This document shows positions 62,500 to 64,000 of a stretch of 64,000 nucleotides of DNA, one piece after another. The translations under genes were made by a program, and so were the position numbers. How positions within the stretch are numbered: position 1 is the stretch's first letter; each line of letters starts with the position of its first letter. Under the pieces are notes generated by a model, which saw nothing but the letters and a program-made list of their open reading frames with translations, ran no database searches and was not told the origin of the DNA. Origin of the DNA: Thermococcus peptonophilus (lineage in GTDB: Archaea; Methanobacteriota_B; Thermococci; Thermococcales; Thermococcaceae); assembly GCF_001592435.1 (NCBI RefSeq), contig NZ_CP014750.1, positions 1,550,001-1,614,000 of the forward strand. Direction: 5' to 3'.

Positions 62500-62533
62500 G
62501 CCCGGCGGGCACTCCTAGCTGCCCCACCCCGCT
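62456..62533 (-). tRNA. Initiator tRNA-Met (CAU), CCA encoded
   Basis: The minus strand folds as a cloverleaf starting AGCGGGG and ending CCCCGCT-A-CCA. The anticodon loop ctCATaa is closed by GGG/CCC pairs, a hallmark of initiators, and position 1-72 is A-U as in archaeal initiators. The T-loop is ttcaaat. The CCA end is genomic (62456-62458). The 3' half is also read antisense by the LAGLIDADG frame. Confidence 0.96.
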
Positions 62534-62563
62534 GCTCGACCCGTTAGTTAGTGAACCGGAGAG

Positions 62564-62575
62564 GGTTTATAAATT
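62564..62575 (-). promoter_or_regulatory. Promoter (TATA box) of initiator tRNA-Met
   Basis: The minus-strand atttataaac core lies 31-40 bases before the tRNA 5' end. The motif tttataaa is self-complementary. Confidence 0.5.
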
Positions 62576-62626
62576 TTGCGGAGGCGGTTTTATAACGTTC
62601 TCAGGCCTAATTATATCGGTGGTAGA

Positions 62627-63787
62627 ATGTACCTGACGAAGGAGGAGGAGCTTATTCTGGCCGGAGAGTACGGCTATGCACTGCAGAAGGCAATGGAGAT
62701 ACTCGTGGCTTTGGGAGACATCTACGGTGCAGACAGACTCATACCGATCAAGAGCGCCCAGGTTGCAGGGGTCTCTTACAAAAACATTGGTGATGCTGGA
62801 ATTGAGTTCCTGAGGGACTTTGTAGAGGCCGGATCAAAGGTCAGCGTTTACACAACTCTCAACCCGGCAGGAATAGGCGACGACGAGTTCATGGAAAAGC
62901 AGATGGAAGTCCTTGAGCTTTACAGAAAAATGGGCATCGAGGTCACATCCACCTGCACCCCCTACTACGGCGCAAACCTCCCCAAGTTCGGGGATCATGT
63001 AGCCTGGAGCGAAAGCTCCGCCGTCAGCTTTGCAAACTCAATTCTGGGGGCAAGAACTAACCGAGAAGGCGGTCCCTCAAGCCTTGCCGCGGCAATAGTC
63101 GGTAAAACTCCAAACTACGGGTTGCATCTTGATGAAAACAGAAAAGCAACTGTGGTGGTGGAAGTTCAGGCCAAGGTGAAGAGTTTTGCCGACTACTCAG
63201 CTCTCGGTTACCACCTTGGTAAAACCCTCGGAAACGATGTCCCCTATTTCAAAAACCTGAAGCCAGAGAAGACCGAGTTCCTCAAGGAGCTTGGAGCGGC
63301 GATGGCCGCTACCGGCTCGATAGCACTCTACCACGTCGAGGGAGAGACTCCAGAGTACAGGGACGCTATAGCCGACAAGCTGGAGACGATAACCGTCGAG
63401 GACTCTGATCTAAAAGCCGTTAGAGAATCCTTCCAGGACGACTGGAGCGAAATAGGCATGATCCTTGTAGGCTGTCCCCACGCTTCCCTACCAGAGGTCA
63501 AAGAAATAGCAGAACTCCTGAGAATGCGGGGGAAGCCCCTAAAGATACCCTTGTTTATTACAGCAAGCAGGGCAGTGAAGGCTCTGGCGGATGCCCTTGG
63601 CTACACGGAAACAATCGAACGCTACAACGGGAAGATCATACCTGATTCATGCTTCGTCGTCTCTCCGATAAAGGGCTGGTACAGTGGAATAGCCACAAAC
63701 AGCGGCAAGTCAGCCTTCTACTTCCGCTCCTTCGGCTTCAGCGTGAGGCTTGACGACGTCGAGAACCTGATAAAGGAGGCCCCGTGA
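62627..63787 (+). CDS. Phosphomevalonate dehydratase large subunit (aconitase X)
   Basis: The 386-residue AcnX catalytic subunit converts 5-phosphomevalonate to trans-anhydromevalonate 5-phosphate in the archaeal mevalonate pathway for lipids. Fe-S ligand cysteines are expected in [21 protein letters not shown] and PDSCFVVSP, all present. Other family motifs are [20 protein letters not shown] and [14 protein letters not shown] 62627 follows GGTGG. The small subunit gene starts 10 bases downstream. Confidence 0.93.
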   Translation: MYLTKEEELILAGEYGYALQKAMEILVALGDIYGADRLIPIKSAQVAGVSYKNIGDAGIEFLRDFVEAGSKVSVYTTLNPAGIGDDEFMEKQMEVLELYRKMGIEVTSTCTPYYGANLPKFGDHVAWSESSAVSFANSILGARTNREGGPSSLAAAIVGKTPNYGLHLDENRKATVVVEVQAKVKSFADYSALGYHLGKTLGNDVPYFKNLKPEKTEFLKELGAAMAATGSIALYHVEGETPEYRDAIADKLETITVEDSDLKAVRESFQDDWSEIGMILVGCPHASLPEVKEIAELLRMRGKPLKIPLFITASRAVKALADALGYTETIERYNGKIIPDSCFVVSPIKGWYSGIATNSGKSAFYFRSFGFSVRLDDVENLIKEAP

Positions 63788-63797
63788 GGTGGTTGCG

Positions 63798-64000
63798 ATG
63801 AAGCTCAAGGGCAGGAGAATCGTTGGTGGTAAAGCCGAGGGAGAGGTAATAGTCTCCAGGAAGCCCCTCTCCTTCCTCGGCGGCGTTGATCCGGAAACTG
63901 GCATTGTCACCGACGCAGAGAGTGACATCAGAGGACAGAGCATAGCAGGTAAGATACTCGTCTTTCCTCGGGGTAAGGGCTCCACCGTTGGCTCCTATGT
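63798..64000 (+). CDS. Phosphomevalonate dehydratase small subunit (partial, runs off the window)
   Basis: ATG 63798 follows GAGGTGG. The first 67 residues ([20 protein letters not shown] ... [14 protein letters not shown]) match the swivelling DUF126 domain that forms the AcnX heterodimer; GKGSTVGSY is its conserved loop. The 3' end lies outside the window. Confidence 0.92.
   Translation, partial: MKLKGRRIVGGKAEGEVIVSRKPLSFLGGVDPETGIVTDAESDIRGQSIAGKILVFPRGKGSTVGSY

Noticed and set aside
1-64000. CRISPR arrays, rRNA genes, insertion sequences, integrases and riboswitches
   Set aside because: I looked for regularly spaced repeats, transposase or integrase motifs and known archaeal riboswitch patterns and saw none; the only tRNA seen is the initiator.

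Overview
The window comes from a hyperthermophilic euryarchaeon of the order Thermococcales, very probably a Thermococcus. This rests on the gene content: archaeal eL/eS ribosomal proteins, TFB, FEN-1, aIF5B, aIF6, PDCD5, LonB, KEOPS Pcc1, the GINS-associated RecJ nuclease and a CoA-disulfide reductase/NAD(P)H:sulfur oxidoreductase. It also rests on gene order, on GGTGA-type ribosome-binding sites 5-6 bases before most starts, and on short AT-rich TATA boxes about 25 bases before predicted transcript starts. Genes are densely packed, with many 4-base overlaps and convergent overlaps.

Layout. 1-8.3 kb (mostly +): end of a secreted protein, DUF424, NMD3, the sulfur/CoA reductase, a K+-channel fusion protein, a COG3199 kinase, a possible dead HerA/VirB4-like ATPase and a membrane protein. 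8.3-18.3 kb: a cysteine desulfurase pair, an MFS transporter, hydrogenase maturation hypF-hypE, ferritin, a zinc ribbon and aIF5B. 18.4-20.7 kb: the L7Ae-S28e-L24e-ndk translation operon. 20.8-24.7 kb: a RecA-like/V4R protein, a zinc-finger protein and a PAPS-reductase/ferredoxin fusion. 24.8-28.3 kb: stomatin/NfeD, thymidine kinase and L39e-L31e-aIF6-L18a. 28.3-34.7 kb: a PP-loop protein, MoeA, FEN-1, PDCD5-TFB and a large cell-surface glycoprotein candidate. 34.7-38.3 kb: S19e, a YhbY protein and ValS. 38.5-45 kb: cobamide-salvage genes (CobD-like, CbiB, CobZ, CobS) mixed with a DNA glycosylase, a PP-loop ATPase and a radical-SAM protein. 45-51 kb: a riboflavin kinase/regulator, an RCK-DHH phosphodiesterase, an unrecognised protein and a DMT transporter. 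51-58.5 kb: an HTH-CBS regulator, LonB, DUF2666, JAMM, ArsR-MazG, Lrp, DUF92 and a THUMP/SPOUT protein. 58.6-61.4 kb: the S15-GAN-Pcc1-S3Ae operon. 61.5-64 kb: a LAGLIDADG endonuclease next to initiator tRNA-Met, then the two subunits of phosphomevalonate dehydratase of the archaeal mevalonate pathway.

The most notable non-coding result is a set of RNA-modification guides read directly from the sequence. Four have canonical C/D box architecture (about 22.1, 49.9, 54.8 and 57.4 kb); two of these overlap the 3' ends of protein genes. A GC-rich region at 50.9-51.1 kb folds as two consecutive H/ACA units, each ending in ACA with the pocket 16 nt upstream. The rps15 leader carries a GNRA-capped hairpin with tandem G-U pairs that may be a feedback site.

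Unusual proteins include a Zn-motif/repeat/K+-channel fusion, an RCK-DHH fusion, two proteins that look like NTPases without a P-loop, and intein-free aIF5B and LonB. I saw no CRISPR array, rRNA, transposase or integrase.
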